Shown in pieces: positions 45,292 through 57,770 of a DNA stretch of 64,000 bases. Source of the stretch: Schistosoma haematobium (taxonomy: Eukaryota > Platyhelminthes > Trematoda > Strigeidida > Schistosomatidae); contig NC_067200.1 of the NCBI RefSeq assembly GCF_000699445.3, forward strand, positions 18,279,003 to 18,343,002, written 5' to 3'. The position numbers and the translations under genes were made by a program. The notes below the pieces were generated by a model. The model worked only from the letters and a program-made list of their open reading frames with translations, searched no databases and had not been told where the DNA came from. Every line of letters begins with the position of its first letter. Positions within the stretch are counted from its first letter, which is position 1.

Positions 45292-47444
45292 ATAGTATCA
45301 GCTCGTATCATTCCCATGTGTGTACATAATGTATCGATGAATCCATATGCAATTATGTTAAGACATTCTGAATAAATAAATGACCTAATGAACTACTCTG
45401 CTCAATCTGTGTTCTATGAGTTAATATGTGTGGGGTAATTTACGGGTGTTGATCATTGTAGTGTTAGTGAAATTAGGAGTCAGTTATTCGCTCCTTATCT
45501 GATACTTGACTAGTATGTGTCTACACTGTCTCATGTAACCGATAGATCGCATTGAGATTCGAAGCCGGAATATGTCATTCATCAGGAGGTTGATTATGTC
45601 TTAGTTTGATTCACATGACTGTGTTGTTGTTGTTGTTCTTGTTATTGTTTCCATACATTCTTTGAAATGTCGTGCTCAACATTCTTCCTCTAAACCTCAC
45701 CAACTATACTAACTGACTGGAAGTGTGCAGACTTCGTGTGGGACCTTCAGTGAATTATTTTCTCAGCAATTCACATTCACATATTTGTGCACTTAATGTC
45801 AGTGTTGAGTAGGCGTAGCTGTTTTTGTTTGCTTATCGGTCAGTCGGTTAGTCGGTCAGTCGGTCGATCAGTCGATTTACTGATGGTTGATGAGCGCTCT
45901 TTTGATTATAAAAGAACCTCAGGCTCAAATTTCTTCAAGTCAGATCTTCAACACGTTCAACGCAACGATAACAGTTGCAGTTTCTTCGTGGATGTTAATA
46001 GAACTAGCGGTTGATTAATGGTCTGGTGTACATGTCCGCCAATATATTTTGACATGATGGTTTGGTTCTTGCAAATTCCTAATATAATTTGAGTGAAATA
46101 TTCTTCGTGAGAGTAGCTGCGTGTGTGTGATTGTGTAGTTCGTTGCTTAAGAAACTCGAATTCTACCCACCTAGTCGAAAGTTGTAACTCTGTATTGAAA
46201 GTGAATACAAGTGGGGACAGCCAAATGTATTTGAACAGGAAATTACCGAACTTCTTAGTAAAATCTGGGAATCATACAGTAAATACTTCATTTGTAAAAT
46301 ATTAATCAATCGTCTCACACTTCATTATTCTTTCATTTCCACACCAACCATTGTCTGTTCTTGTTCGATTTTCTTCGATCTTTTTAACCCACTGCCGCCA
46401 AATATTTCACTTTCCATTAGTGATACTACTTATATATATATATATATATATCTTAGCATCAGTAGCACACACCACCTGATCGCTTAACAACAATTCCTAA
46501 CTGGATGATAGTTGAACATGATTCCACCATCGAGAATATCTTCAGTTCTCTCGTCAATTTGAATATCAGTTTTCCTTTGTTTAGTGTTGTACAGTAAGTC
46601 ATTTCTGACTATAACCGTTGAATATTTGTGCAGCTGATATTGTACAGTTTCATACAGAAACCTTGCATGGAACGTGTCACAACTGTCGTACATTAATCTT
46701 TTTGTTTTGGCTGGATCCAGAACACAAATTGTTGTGACTTGTTGTGAATAGTTTCGAATTCGATGAAACTGCTGCACAGATCATTGCAGACCGTTCGTGT
46801 TCACCTCAACATATTTTGAGGCTGAGATTGCTTTCAACCATTCCAAAAATCCGGTTAATATAAACGAATGTAATTTTTGGACAAATGAACACTGCTATTT
46901 CTGTTCCGTATTCGGGAATATAATGTATTGGACAGTTATTGAACGTGCCAACGTTTATATTACGTGTGCTCTTCTCCTATTCTCGGTTTAATCATAGGGA
47001 ATTAGGAAGGACACATTGTTGTGTAATTGCTCAACATGCACATGCGCACAAGAATAGATAACTTGAAAAGTTAGGAGATATATAATTTGTGTTTTGATGT
47101 TGTCTACCAAATAAGGTGAAAGTTACTTGAATGTTCTGAAGTAACAAGTGGCAAATTCGGTCATATACAAAAATCCGATTATATAGTAGTTGAGGCCATC
47201 CGATATCCTTCACTATGCAATACACTTTATCAACCAATTTTGACTAAACAAACTGTTATAACCAAACGATCATAATTGCTTATAGTCTTGCACCCGAATT
47301 CCGTTCATTACATGTTGCAATGCATTTAATTCGTAGTGTCATTCAATACTTGATTATTTCATCAAACTGCTTATCAACTAGTCAATCATTACCGAATAAA
47401 TCTACTCAACATGTTATCTGTGCTACATGGTGTTCACATTGGTG

Positions 47445-48514
47445 AATGACGTAAGCAAACCAACACGATACACAACAGTTGCCTTGGCCATCACGTAACA
47501 TAGGCCTTTACACTACTGCGTTAATTGGCGTGTACAGGCTGCCTCGATCATTAGGTTTTCTCGTCTGATGACCGCAAGCTTCAGAAAGCGAGGTGACTTA
47601 AATGAGGCTCCTATGGCCTGATACGGCTCGAAAAACGAAGTCTACAGTCATACCAGATGTTAAGGAAGCCGATCTAGATCGGTAAGGAGATAGCAAAATG
47701 ACCGACACTCGAGGTTTAGTACACGGCGATCACGGTCACGACGATGGAACACGCCTCGTAGGCAAGTCACCTTCAGCGACCTACCAACACAGAACGGAGC
47801 AACACAATTTCAACAACGATCTGCTTAAAACCAGAAAACCGATGTCACTGTAGCGGAGCACCAGATAATGACGCAAACTATCAAGTGCCACTACAGCAAC
47901 GTAGGAGGACTAATGGTTGAGCAGGAAGAAATCGGGAACATCTTCTCTTGGTTTGACCTTCAGATCATAGTTACTTACTTATTTACTTACGCCTGTTACT
48001 CCCAATGGAGCATAGGCCGCCGACCAGCATTCTCCAACCCACTCTGTCCTGGGCCTTCTTTTCTAGTTCCATCCAATTCTTGTTCATTTTTCTCATGTCT
48101 ATTTCCATTTCTCGGCGTAATGTGTTCTTTGGTCGTCCTCTTTTCCTTCGGCCTTGAGGATTCCATGTGAGGGCTTGTCTTGTAACGCAGTTGGGTGCTT
48201 TCCTCAATGTGTGTCCTATCCACTTCCAGCGCTTCTTCCTGATTTCTTCCTCCGCTGGGATCTGGTTTGTTCTCTCCCACATTACGTTGTTGCTAATAGT
48301 GTCCGGCCAACGGATTCAGTTCATAGTCCCGACTGAAATATGGCCATCGTGTGAAATCACAGATGAAAAATCGAGATTGCAGGGCGTAATACTTTTACGA
48401 TACGATACGGTACACAAAAGGATAGATGGAATGAGAATATATCTTAACAGTCCCTTCAAATCCGCAACATCAAACAGCATCGAATTAGTAGAACTTATGG
48501 AATCATTCTGATAC
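47445..48514 (+). mobile_element. CR1-like LINE fragment, second copy, frameshifted
   Basis: Same as 34939-36013 but with one A fewer in CTTAAAACC (near 47827), which breaks the ATG frame early. The endonuclease-like part after the nested insertion (48328-48511) is unchanged except for one Ala-to-Val change near the end. It joins the end of palindrome 1 to palindrome 2. Confidence 0.6.
47972..48314 (-). mobile_element. Nested short RTE LINE, second copy
   Basis: Counterpart of 35467-35813, with the AAGT tail one unit shorter. The left target duplication at 47959-47971 has one change (TTCAGATCATAGT) from the right one at 48315-48327, so the insertion predates unit duplication and one base changed later. 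Confidence 0.9.
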
Positions 48515-51137
48515 TGCTTCAATGAAAATATTGTACAACTATGAGTGTCATAACTAACATATCTCTGTTAAATTAGATACATGTCTGTTTACACAAATAT
48601 GACGATATGTGGAATATCGGTACAGTTCGGTGGGAATCATTAGTGATTAATCACATGTCTGTGTACACAAATATGAATCCGTTTGATTGTGTTACAACTA
48701 GTATTATTAACTTGCTGATCAAACAACACAGCGTATGGAGAGTAATCTGACATCGTCACTCAGTCGATGCCAGTTCAACTTCTCAATCATCACTTTACCT
48801 ATATAACCTACAAACAATTCAACAAAACTTGTATTCATTTGTTTGTTGTATGAGATTGATTTGTCAGACATTTGTCACAATATTCACTGTTGCTTTCTAA
48901 CTTCATCAATATATGTCAAATGAATGAAAATTTACGTATCAGTGTAATTGACAATGTGATTAGTATCGATATCGATCTGGTCACCAATGTGAACACCATG
49001 TAGCACAGATAACATGTTGAGTAGATTTATTCGGTAATGATTGACTAGTTGATAAGCAGTTTGATGAAATAATCAAGTATTGAATGACACTACGAATTAA
49101 ATGCATTGCAACATGTAATGAACGGAATTCGGGTGCAAGACTATAAGCAATTATGATCGTTTGGTTATAACAGTTTGTTTAGTCAAAATTGGTTGATAAA
49201 GTGTATTGCATAGTGAAGGATATCGGATGGCCTCAACTACTATATAATCGGATTTTTGTATATGACCGAATTTGCCACTTGTTACTTCAGAACATTCAAG
49301 TAACTTTCACCTTATTTGGTAGACAACATCAAAACACAAATTATATATCTCCTAACTTTTCAAGTTATCTATTCTTGTGCGCATGTGCATGTTGAGCAAT
49401 TACACAACAATGTGTCCTTCCTAATTCCCTATGATTAAACCGAGAATAGGAGAAGAGCACACGTAATATAAACGTTGGCACGTTCAATAACTGTCCAATA
49501 CATTATATTCCTGAATACGGAACAGAAATAGCAGTGTTCATTTGTCCAAAAAATTACATTCGTTTATATTAACCGGATTTTTGGAATGGTTGAAAGCAAT
49601 CTCAGCCTCAAAATATGTTGAGGTGAACACGAACGGTCTGCAATGATCTGTGCAGCAGTTTCATCGAATTCGAAACTATTCACAACAAGTCACAACAATT
49701 TGTGTTCTGGATCCAGCCAAAACAAAAAGATTAATGTACGACAGTTGTGACACGTTCCATGCAAGGTTTCTGTATGAAACTGTACAATATCAGCTGCACA
49801 AATATTCAACGGTTATAGTCAGAAATGACTTACTGTACAACACTAAACAAAGGAAAACTGATATTCAAATTGACGAGAGAACTGAAGATATTCTCGATGG
49901 TGGAATCATGTTCAACTATCATCCAGTTAGGAATTGTTGTTAAGCGATCAGGTGGTGTGTGCTACTGATGCTAAGATATATATATATATATATATATAAG
50001 TAGTATCACTAATGGAAAGTGAAATATTTGGCGGCAGTGGGTTAAAAAGATCGAAGAAAATCGAACAAGAACAGACAATGGTTGGTGTGGAAATGAAAGA
50101 ATAATGAAGTGTGAGACGATTGATTAATATTTTACAAATGAAGTATTTACTGTATGATTCCCAGATTTTACTAAGAAGTTCGGTAATTTCCTGTTCAAAT
50201 ACATTTGGCTGTCCCCACTTGTATTCACTTTCAATACAGAGTTACAACTTTCGACTAGGTGGGTAGAATTCGAGTTTCTTAAGCAACGAACTACACAATC
50301 ACACACACGCAGCTACTCTCACGAAGAATATTTCACTCAAATTATATTAGGAATTTGCAAGAACCAAACCATCATGTCAAAATATATTGGCGGACATGTA
50401 CACCAGACCATTAATCAACCGCTAGTTCTATTAACATCCACGAAGAAACTGCAACTGTTATCGTTGCGTTGAACGTGTTGAAGATCTGACTTGAAGAAAT
50501 TTGAGCCTGAGGTTCTTTTATAATCAAAAGAGCGCTCATCAACCATCAGTAAATCGACTGATCGACCGACCGACCGACTAACCGACTGACCGATAAGCAA
50601 ACAAAAACAGCTACGCCTACTCAACACTGACATTAAGTGCACAAATATGTGAATGTGAATTACTGAGAAAATAATTCACTGAAGGTCCCACACGAAGTCT
50701 GCACACTTCCAGTCAGTTAGTATAGTTGGTGAGGTTTAGAGGAAGAATGTTGAGCACGACATTTCAAAGAATGTATGGAAACAATAACAAGAACAACAAC
50801 AACAACACAGTCATGTGAATCAAACTAAGACATAATCAACCTCCTGATGAATGACATATTCCGGCTTCGAATCTCAATGCGATCTATCGGTTACATGAGA
50901 CAGTGTAGACACATACTAGTCAAGTATCAGATAAGGAGCGAATAACTGACTCCTAATTTCACTAACACTACAATGATCAACACCCGTAAATTACCCCACA
51001 CATATTAACTCATAGAACACAGATTGAGCAGAGTAGTTCATTAGGTCATTTATTTATTCAGAATGTCTTAACATAATTGCATATGGATTCATCGATACAT
51101 TATGTACACACATGGGAATGATACGAGCTGATACTAT

Positions 51138-52548
51138 TCAAATATTGGATTTCACAAAGTTCAACATTCTAGCCACACTAGCATACTCAACAAGAACATC
51201 CAGACGGTTTGAGAGTGTGACACCATGTGATACGACGCCGAGGACTGGACCTTGCGGGGATGGAAGGAGAGGTCCGCCACTGTCACCTGGGGCGGTTATT
51301 TGTCCGAACACTACCTCCGCCTGGACACAAATAGGATTTCCAGTGGTGGAATGTTTGCATTCCATCACAGTCGCTCGACCTGCGTGAAACAAAGAAAGAA
51401 GAAAACAGACAGGTGAATCTCAAAAATATCAAATGACAGTAATAGTTCACATTTAAGTGATGTGGAGAATAAATAATGCCTATGTAATCTCACTAATCGA
51501 TGTGTACTATATTTGTCAATCGAAACACAATCCATCTCACCGCTGCTAAAATATCAAAGCTTGCTTTGTATACAACACAATTCTATCGTTTGCACAAATG
51601 TCTCGTCATTCGTCACCCGTCAAAGCGATCACTCATTCCATTCCACACGATCAATGGACGAGGAGGTGACAGTGTGGGAACAAGTAATTGTAAGTAAACT
51701 GTCACAGTCAAATCAGACACAGTGATAACAACTACCTAACATAACCACCAGATCAGACAGACAGACAGACAGACAGACGGAGCTATGTTGTCTGTCCAAC
51801 ATCAAATCACTCACTTACACACACACTCACTCACTCACACACCCACTCAATCAATCACTCACCTTTCTTTAAAATCCCACCATTTCTGCGTGACGGATCA
51901 CGGTCGTTATCATCCCTTCCATAACCAACAATGAAAACCGGAGTTCCAGGTGCCGGTATATCCGTTGGCTGTGGCAGACTGAGCACCTTGATTCCGGTCT
52001 GTAAGTTGACCATTTCAGCGAGCAATACAATTGCAATATCGAATCCACTGAGTGTCTGTTTGACTCGTCTCCTCTGTCGTGACGACGCACAAGATGGCAT
52101 GTATTCTGGTGCTACCACCACTCCAGACGGTCGGTGATGGATGCCTTGTTGGTCACCATTCCTCAGTGTGAGAAATGAAACCTGAAATAGACAAAGTATA
52201 TCGACATTAGATCTATACAAAACAACTGCGCACACACACTGACACACACACACACACACACACTGTGAAATTAATCGAGTACATTGAGCAACAATGTTGT
52301 TCAGTGTGATCTCTTACCCGAACGACTGGCATCGGTGAGCAAACACAATGACCAGCTGTGAGCACTGCCTTTGTTGACACTAGTGAGCCTGTACACATTG
52401 TCTTCTTTGTCGTCAAAAGTGCGATGAATGGGAATTCAGTGCGTTGTTGCACAGCTTCACCTTTACGTACCAACCACGATGACACACCTTCAAATGTTAG
52501 GCAGTAGGTGAATAGCGTCACCATCAGAAACGTTTGTCCGTTCAACAT
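51138..52548 (-). CDS. Cercarial-elastase-type serine protease, palindrome 2 left arm
   Basis: Exon 1 52318-52548, exon 2 51863-52181, exon 3 51138-51379; product 263 residues, identical to the palindrome 1 proteins. One private silent change occurs in exon 3 (CAA to CAG for Gln203). Intron 1 has a shorter GT/CA run than its right-arm partner and intron 2 a shorter CACT run than the palindrome 1 genes. All catalytic residues, splice sites and the polyadenylation signal are intact. Confidence 0.93.
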
Positions 52549-52602
52549 GACTATGTAACCGTTGTAATCAACCACCTACCTACAATCTTGCAACACATTC
52601 AA

Positions 52603-52611
52603 CTATTTATA
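52603..52611 (-). promoter_or_regulatory. TATA box, left-arm gene of palindrome 2
   Basis: TATAAATAG on the minus strand, 54 bp before the ATG at 52548. Confidence 0.75.
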
Positions 52612-53192
52612 TGCGCAATTATTTCGTGACTTTGAGTGCATGTGTGTCATTGCATTGTGGGGAAACCGACTTGCACTCCATTTAACCCACAGGTTGTAGT
52701 AACGAGTTTACTTAGTAATCATGACACACCTCATTCTGTTTGAAAGTGCAGAATGCGCATGTGTTTTGTGTGTGAATGTTTGTGGTTGTGAGATTGTTGT
52801 CGGACAACTCAGTGCATTATCTTATCACATATAGGAGACTACTTCCGGAACATGAAAACATGGCTCATCTGTCTCACATCAGCCTATCTAGTTCAATCTG
52901 GATTTGAGAAATGAAAGCACACATTTGAGCTGATGTTCGAATTAGCTAAAGTCTTTCCATCTTTGTTCTACTGTATGTTTGTCAGCAGATATTTGTTCGA
53001 TTAAGAAACATTAATTAGAAGCATTCAAATATTTTCGTGTGAAACTCAGTCATCCGACATTCACCTTCAGAAATCCAACTCTCACTCCTTTCTAAACACC
53101 TGGATATTTGTTGAAAAGGAGCTGAACGATAGAAATATAAGAGCAGAACATCAGACCACTAATGACTGAGTTTCACACGAAAATATTTGAAT

Positions 53193-53315
53193 TACTTACT
53201 TACTTACTTACTTACCTAATTACTTACTTACTTACTTACTTACTTACCTAATTACTTACTTACTTACTTACTTACCTTACTTACTTACTTACTTACTTAC
53301 TTGCTTACTTACTTG

Positions 53316-53372
<57 letters not shown>

Positions 53373-55877
53373 GCCTGTTACTCCCAATGGAGCATAGGCC
53401 GCCGACCAGCATTCTCCAACCCACTCTGTCCTGGGCCTTCTTTTCTAGTTCCATCCAATTCTTGTTCATTTTTCTCATGTCTATTTCCATTTCTCGGCGT
53501 AATGTGTTCTTTGGTCGTCCTCTTTTCCTTCGGCCTTGAGGATTCCATGTGAGGGCTTGTCTTGTAACGCAGTTGGGTGCTTTCCTCAATGTGTGTCCTA
53601 TCCACTTCCAGCGCTTCTTCCTGATTTCTTCCTCCGCTGGGATCTGGTTTGTTCTCTCCCACATTACGTTGTTGCTAATAGTGTCCGGCCAATGGATCTG
53701 AAGTATTTTGCGTAGACAATTGTTAATAAACACCTGTATTTTCTGGATGATGGCTTTCGTAGTTCTCCAGGTTTCTGCCCCATATAGTAGAACTGTCTTG
53801 ACATTTGTATTGAAAATCCTGACCTTGGTGTTGGTTGACAGTTGCTTTGAGTTCCAGATGTTCCTCAGTTGTGAATATGTTGCTCTTGCTTTGCCGATCC
53901 GCGCCTTCACATCTGCATCAGATCCACCCTGTTCATCAATGATGCTGCCCAAATACGTAAAGGTTTTTACATCTTCCAAATCTTCTCCGTCAATTGTGAT
54001 TGGATTGGTGCATTCTGTGTTGTATCGGAGAATCCTGCTTTTCCCTTTGTGTATATTGAGACCTATTGCTGCTGAGGCTGCTGACACACTGTTCGTCTTC
54101 TCCTGCATCTGTTGTTGCGTTTGGGATAGAAGGGCCAGATCGTCTGCGAAGTCTAGATCATCCAACTGCATCTTAGATGTCCATTGTATCCCGCGTTTCC
54201 CTTCAGACGTTGACGTCTTCATGATCCAGTCGATCACCAGGAGAAAGAGAAAGGGTGAGAGTAGGCAACCTTGCCTAACACCGGTCTTCACTTCGAACGA
54301 CTTTGTCAACTGTCCTCCATGCACAATTTTGCAGTGTAATCCATCATATGAGTTCTGTATGATATTGACTATCTTCTGAGGCACGCCGTAGTGTCGAAGA
54401 AGTTTCCATAGTGTTGTTCTGTCCACGCTATCAAATGCCTTTTCGTAGTCAATGAAGTTGATGTAGAGTGATGAATTCCATTCAATTGATTGTTCCAAAA
54501 TGATCCGTAGAGTTGCGATTTGGTCTGTACACGATCTATCCTTACGGAATCCTGCCTGTTGGTCACGAAGTTGGGCGTCTACGCAGTCCTTCATCCTGTT
54601 TAACAATACCCTGTTGAAGACTTTTCCCGGTATTGAGAGAAGAGTGATGCCCCTGTAGTTATCACACTTGCTGAGATCGCCTTTCTTCGGTATTTTGATC
54701 AGAAGTCCTTCTTTCCAGTCTGTTGGTACTTGTTCCTCATCCCAAATCTTATTGAAGAGAATGTGGAGTATCCTTGCAGTTGCCGCTACGTCTGCTTTTA
54801 GTGCCTCTGCTGGGATGTTGTCCGGTCCTGCTGCTTTGCCACTCTTGATTTGTCTGATGGCCATGCTGATTTCTTCGATTGTTGGTGGGCTAACATTGAT
54901 TGGGAGGTCCGTGGGTGCTGCTTCGATGTTGGGTGGGTTCAGTGGAGCTGGTCGATTCAAGAGTTCTTTGAAGTGTTCTATCCACCTGTTTTGTTGCTCT
55001 TCAGTGTTGATGATTACCTTGCCTTCTTTGCTTTTCACTGGTCGTTCTGGTTTGCGGCGATTTCCAGCGAGTTTCTTTGTCGTGTCATACAATTGTCCCA
55101 TGTTTCCTTCTCTTGCAGCCTTTTCCGCCGTCGTTGCTAAATCTTCCACATATTTGCGTTTGTCGGTTCTGATGCTCCTCTTCACCTGTTTGTTTACTTC
55201 TGTGTATTCAGCTTGTGCCTTGGCTTTTTCTGCTCTTGTTCGGCTGGTATTGATTGCTGACTTCTTGTTCCTCCTTTCTTGAATATTATCCAGTGTATCA
55301 ACAGTGATCCATTCCTTGTGATGGTGCTTCTTATGACCCAGGACCTCATGATATGTTGAAGTGATTGACTCTTTGATCCCCTTCCAGTTGCTCTCCACAG
55401 TAGTTCCTTCTCCATTGAGTAGATCATGAAAGGCCTGGAACTTGTTGCTGAGGACTATCTTGAATTTGTTGAGTTTGTTAGTATCCTGAAGAAAGGCCGT
55501 ATTGAACTTTTGTGATATTGTCCGTCCCGTTGTCCAGTGTTTCTTGAGTTTCAATTTCATCTTGGCGACCAGCAAGTGGTGATCTGATGCTATATCAGCT
55601 CCTCTTTTGGTTCTCACGTCCTCTATAGTCCTCCTGAACGTTTTGTTGATGCAAATATGGTCGATTTGGTTTTGTGTAAAGTGATCCGGTGAAGTCCATG
55701 TGGTTTTGTGTATGCGTTTATGTGGGAATATGGTGTCGCCTATGACCAGCTTATTGAAGGCACATAGGTTTGCAAATCTCTCACCATGTTCGTTTCTTCC
55801 TCTCAGTCCGTGTCGTCCCATGATGTCTCCATATCCAGTCTTGTCCGTTCCAACCTTGGCGTTGAAATCTCCCATCA
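53193..55877 (-). mobile_element. RTE-clade LINE, 5'-truncated, in palindrome 2 right arm
   Basis: Same insertion site and same 5' truncation point as in palindrome 1, flanked by GAAT at 53189-53192 and 55878-55881, so the element was inserted before the units were duplicated. The TTAC tail (53193-53372) is about 20 bp longer and rearranged internally. Confidence 0.92.
53365..55875 (-). CDS. RTE-type endonuclease/reverse transcriptase ORF, 5'-truncated, copy 2
   Basis: Open for 836 codons with the same domain order as copy 1. Three residue differences were seen: KSKEG, LNPPN and AFDSVD, the last being the more usual form of that motif in LINE reverse transcriptases (family knowledge). The FADD catalytic box is intact. 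No stop or frameshift. Confidence 0.93.
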
Positions 55878-56292
55878 GAATGCTTCTAATTAATGTTTCT
55901 TAATCGAACAAATATCTGCTGACAAACATACAGTAGAACAAAGATGGAAAGACTTTAGCTAATTCGAACATCAGCTCAAATGTGTGCTTTCATTTCTCAA
56001 ATCCAGATTGAACTAGATAGGCTGATGTGAGACAGATGAGCCATGTTTTCATGTTCCGGAAGTAGTCTCCTATATGTGATAAGATAATGCACTGAGTTGT
56101 CCGACAACAATCTCACAACCACAAACATTCACACACAAAACACATGCGCATTCTGCACTTTCAAACAGAATGAGGTGTGTCATGATTACTAAGTAAACTC
56201 GTTACTACAACCTGTGGGTTAAATGGAGTGCAAGTCGGTTTCCCCACAATGCAATGACACACATGCACTCAAAGTCACGAAATAATTGCGCA

Positions 56293-56301
56293 TATAAATA
56301 G
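56293..56301 (+). promoter_or_regulatory. TATA box, right-arm gene of palindrome 2
   Basis: TATAAATAG, 54 bp upstream of the ATG at 56356. Confidence 0.75.
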
Positions 56302-56355
56302 TTGAATGTGTTGCAAGATTGTAGGTAGGTGGTTGATTACAACGGTTACATAGTC

Positions 56356-57770
56356 ATGTTGAACGGACAAACGTTTCTGATGGTGACGCTATTCACCTAC
56401 TGCCTAACATTTGAAGGTGTGTCATCGTGGTTGGTACGTAAAGGTGAAGCTGTGCAACAACGCACTGAATTCCCATTCATCGCACTTTTGACGACAAAGA
56501 AGACAATGTGTACAGGCTCACTAGTGTCAACAAAGGCAGTGCTCACAGCTGGTCATTGTGTTTGCTCACCGATGCCAGTCGTTCGGGTAAGAGATCACAC
56601 TGAACAACATTGTTGCTCAATGTACTCGATTAATTTCACAGTGTGTGAGTGTGTGTGTGTGTGTGTCAGTGTGTGTGCGCAGTTGTTTTGTATAGATCTA
56701 ATGTCGATATACTTTGTCTATTTCAGGTTTCATTTCTCACACTGAGGAATGGTGACCAACAAGGCATCCATCACCGACCGTCTGGAGTGGTGGTAGCACC
56801 AGAATACATGCCATCTTGTGCGTCGTCACGACAGAGGAGACGAGTCAAACAGACACTCAGTGGATTCGATATTGCAATTGTATTGCTCGCTGAAATGGTC
56901 AACTTACAGACCGGAATCAAGGTGCTCAGTCTGCCACAGCCAACGGATATACCGGCACCTGGAACTCCGGTTTTCATTGTTGGTTATGGAAGGGATGATA
57001 ACGACCGTGATCCGTCACGCAGAAATGGTGGGATTTTAAAGAAAGGTGAGTGATTGATTGAGTGGGTGTGTGAGTGAGTGAGTGTGTGTGTAAGTGAGTG
57101 ATTTGATGTTGGACAGACAACATAGCTCCGTCTGTCTGTCTGTCTGTCTGTCTGATCTGGTGGTTATGTTAGGTAGTTGTTATCACTGTGTCTGATTTGA
57201 CTGTGACAGTTTACTTACAATTACTTGTTCCCACACTGTCACCTCCTCGTCCATTGATCGTGTGGAATGGAATGAGTGATCGCTTTGACGGGTGACGAAT
57301 GACGAGACATTTGTGCAAACGATAGAATTGTGTTGTATACAAAGCAAGCTTTGATATTTTAGCAGCGGTGAGATGGATTGTGTTTCGATTGACAAATATA
57401 GTACACATCGATTAGTGAGATTACATAGGCATTATTTATTCTCCACATCACTTAAATGTGAACTATTACTGTCATTTGATATTTTTGAGATTCACCTGTC
57501 TGTTTTCTTCTTTCTTTGTTTCACGCAGGTCGAGCGACTGTGATGGAATGCAAACATTCCACCACTGGAAATCCTATTTGTGTCCAAGCGGAGGTAGTGT
57601 TCGGACAAATAACCGCCCCAGGTGACAGTGGCGGACCTCTCCTTCCATCCCCGCAAGGTCCAGTCCTCGGCGTCGTATCACATGGTGTCACACTCTCAAA
57701 CCGTCTGGATGTTCTTGTTGAGTATGCTAGTGTGGCTAGAATGTTGAACTTTGTGAAATCCAATATTTGA
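56356..57770 (+). CDS. Cercarial-elastase-type serine protease, palindrome 2 right arm
   Basis: Exon 1 56356-56586, exon 2 56727-57045, exon 3 57529-57770; fourth copy of the identical 263-residue enzyme, with His67, Asp125 and Ser217. Its intron 2 carries the short GTGAGTGAG run shared only with the left-arm gene of the same palindrome. The Gln203 codon is CAA as in palindrome 1, so the silent change in the left-arm partner is recent. AATAAA follows at about 80 bp after the stop. Confidence 0.93.

Larger units (their letters stand above)
34621..47126. repeat. Tandem 12.5-kb unit 1
   Basis: Direct copy of 47127-59608 with only scattered single-base differences and microsatellite length changes. 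It contains the outer end of a right arm (34621-34938), the CR1/RTE joint (34939-36013) and most of palindrome 1. Confidence 0.9.
36481..47444. repeat. Palindrome 1 (arms of about 4.09 kb, LINE in right arm)
   Basis: The left arm is 36481-40575. A 108-bp spacer lies at 40576-40683. The right arm is 40684-40714 plus 43383-47444, interrupted by the LINE at 40715-43378. Removing the LINE makes the right arm a continuous reverse complement of the left. Each arm carries one elastase gene plus its 3' flank, a short (TA)n tract and a 97-codon open frame of unknown nature (37148-37441 and 46484-46777) that lacks an initiating ATG. Confidence 0.93.
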
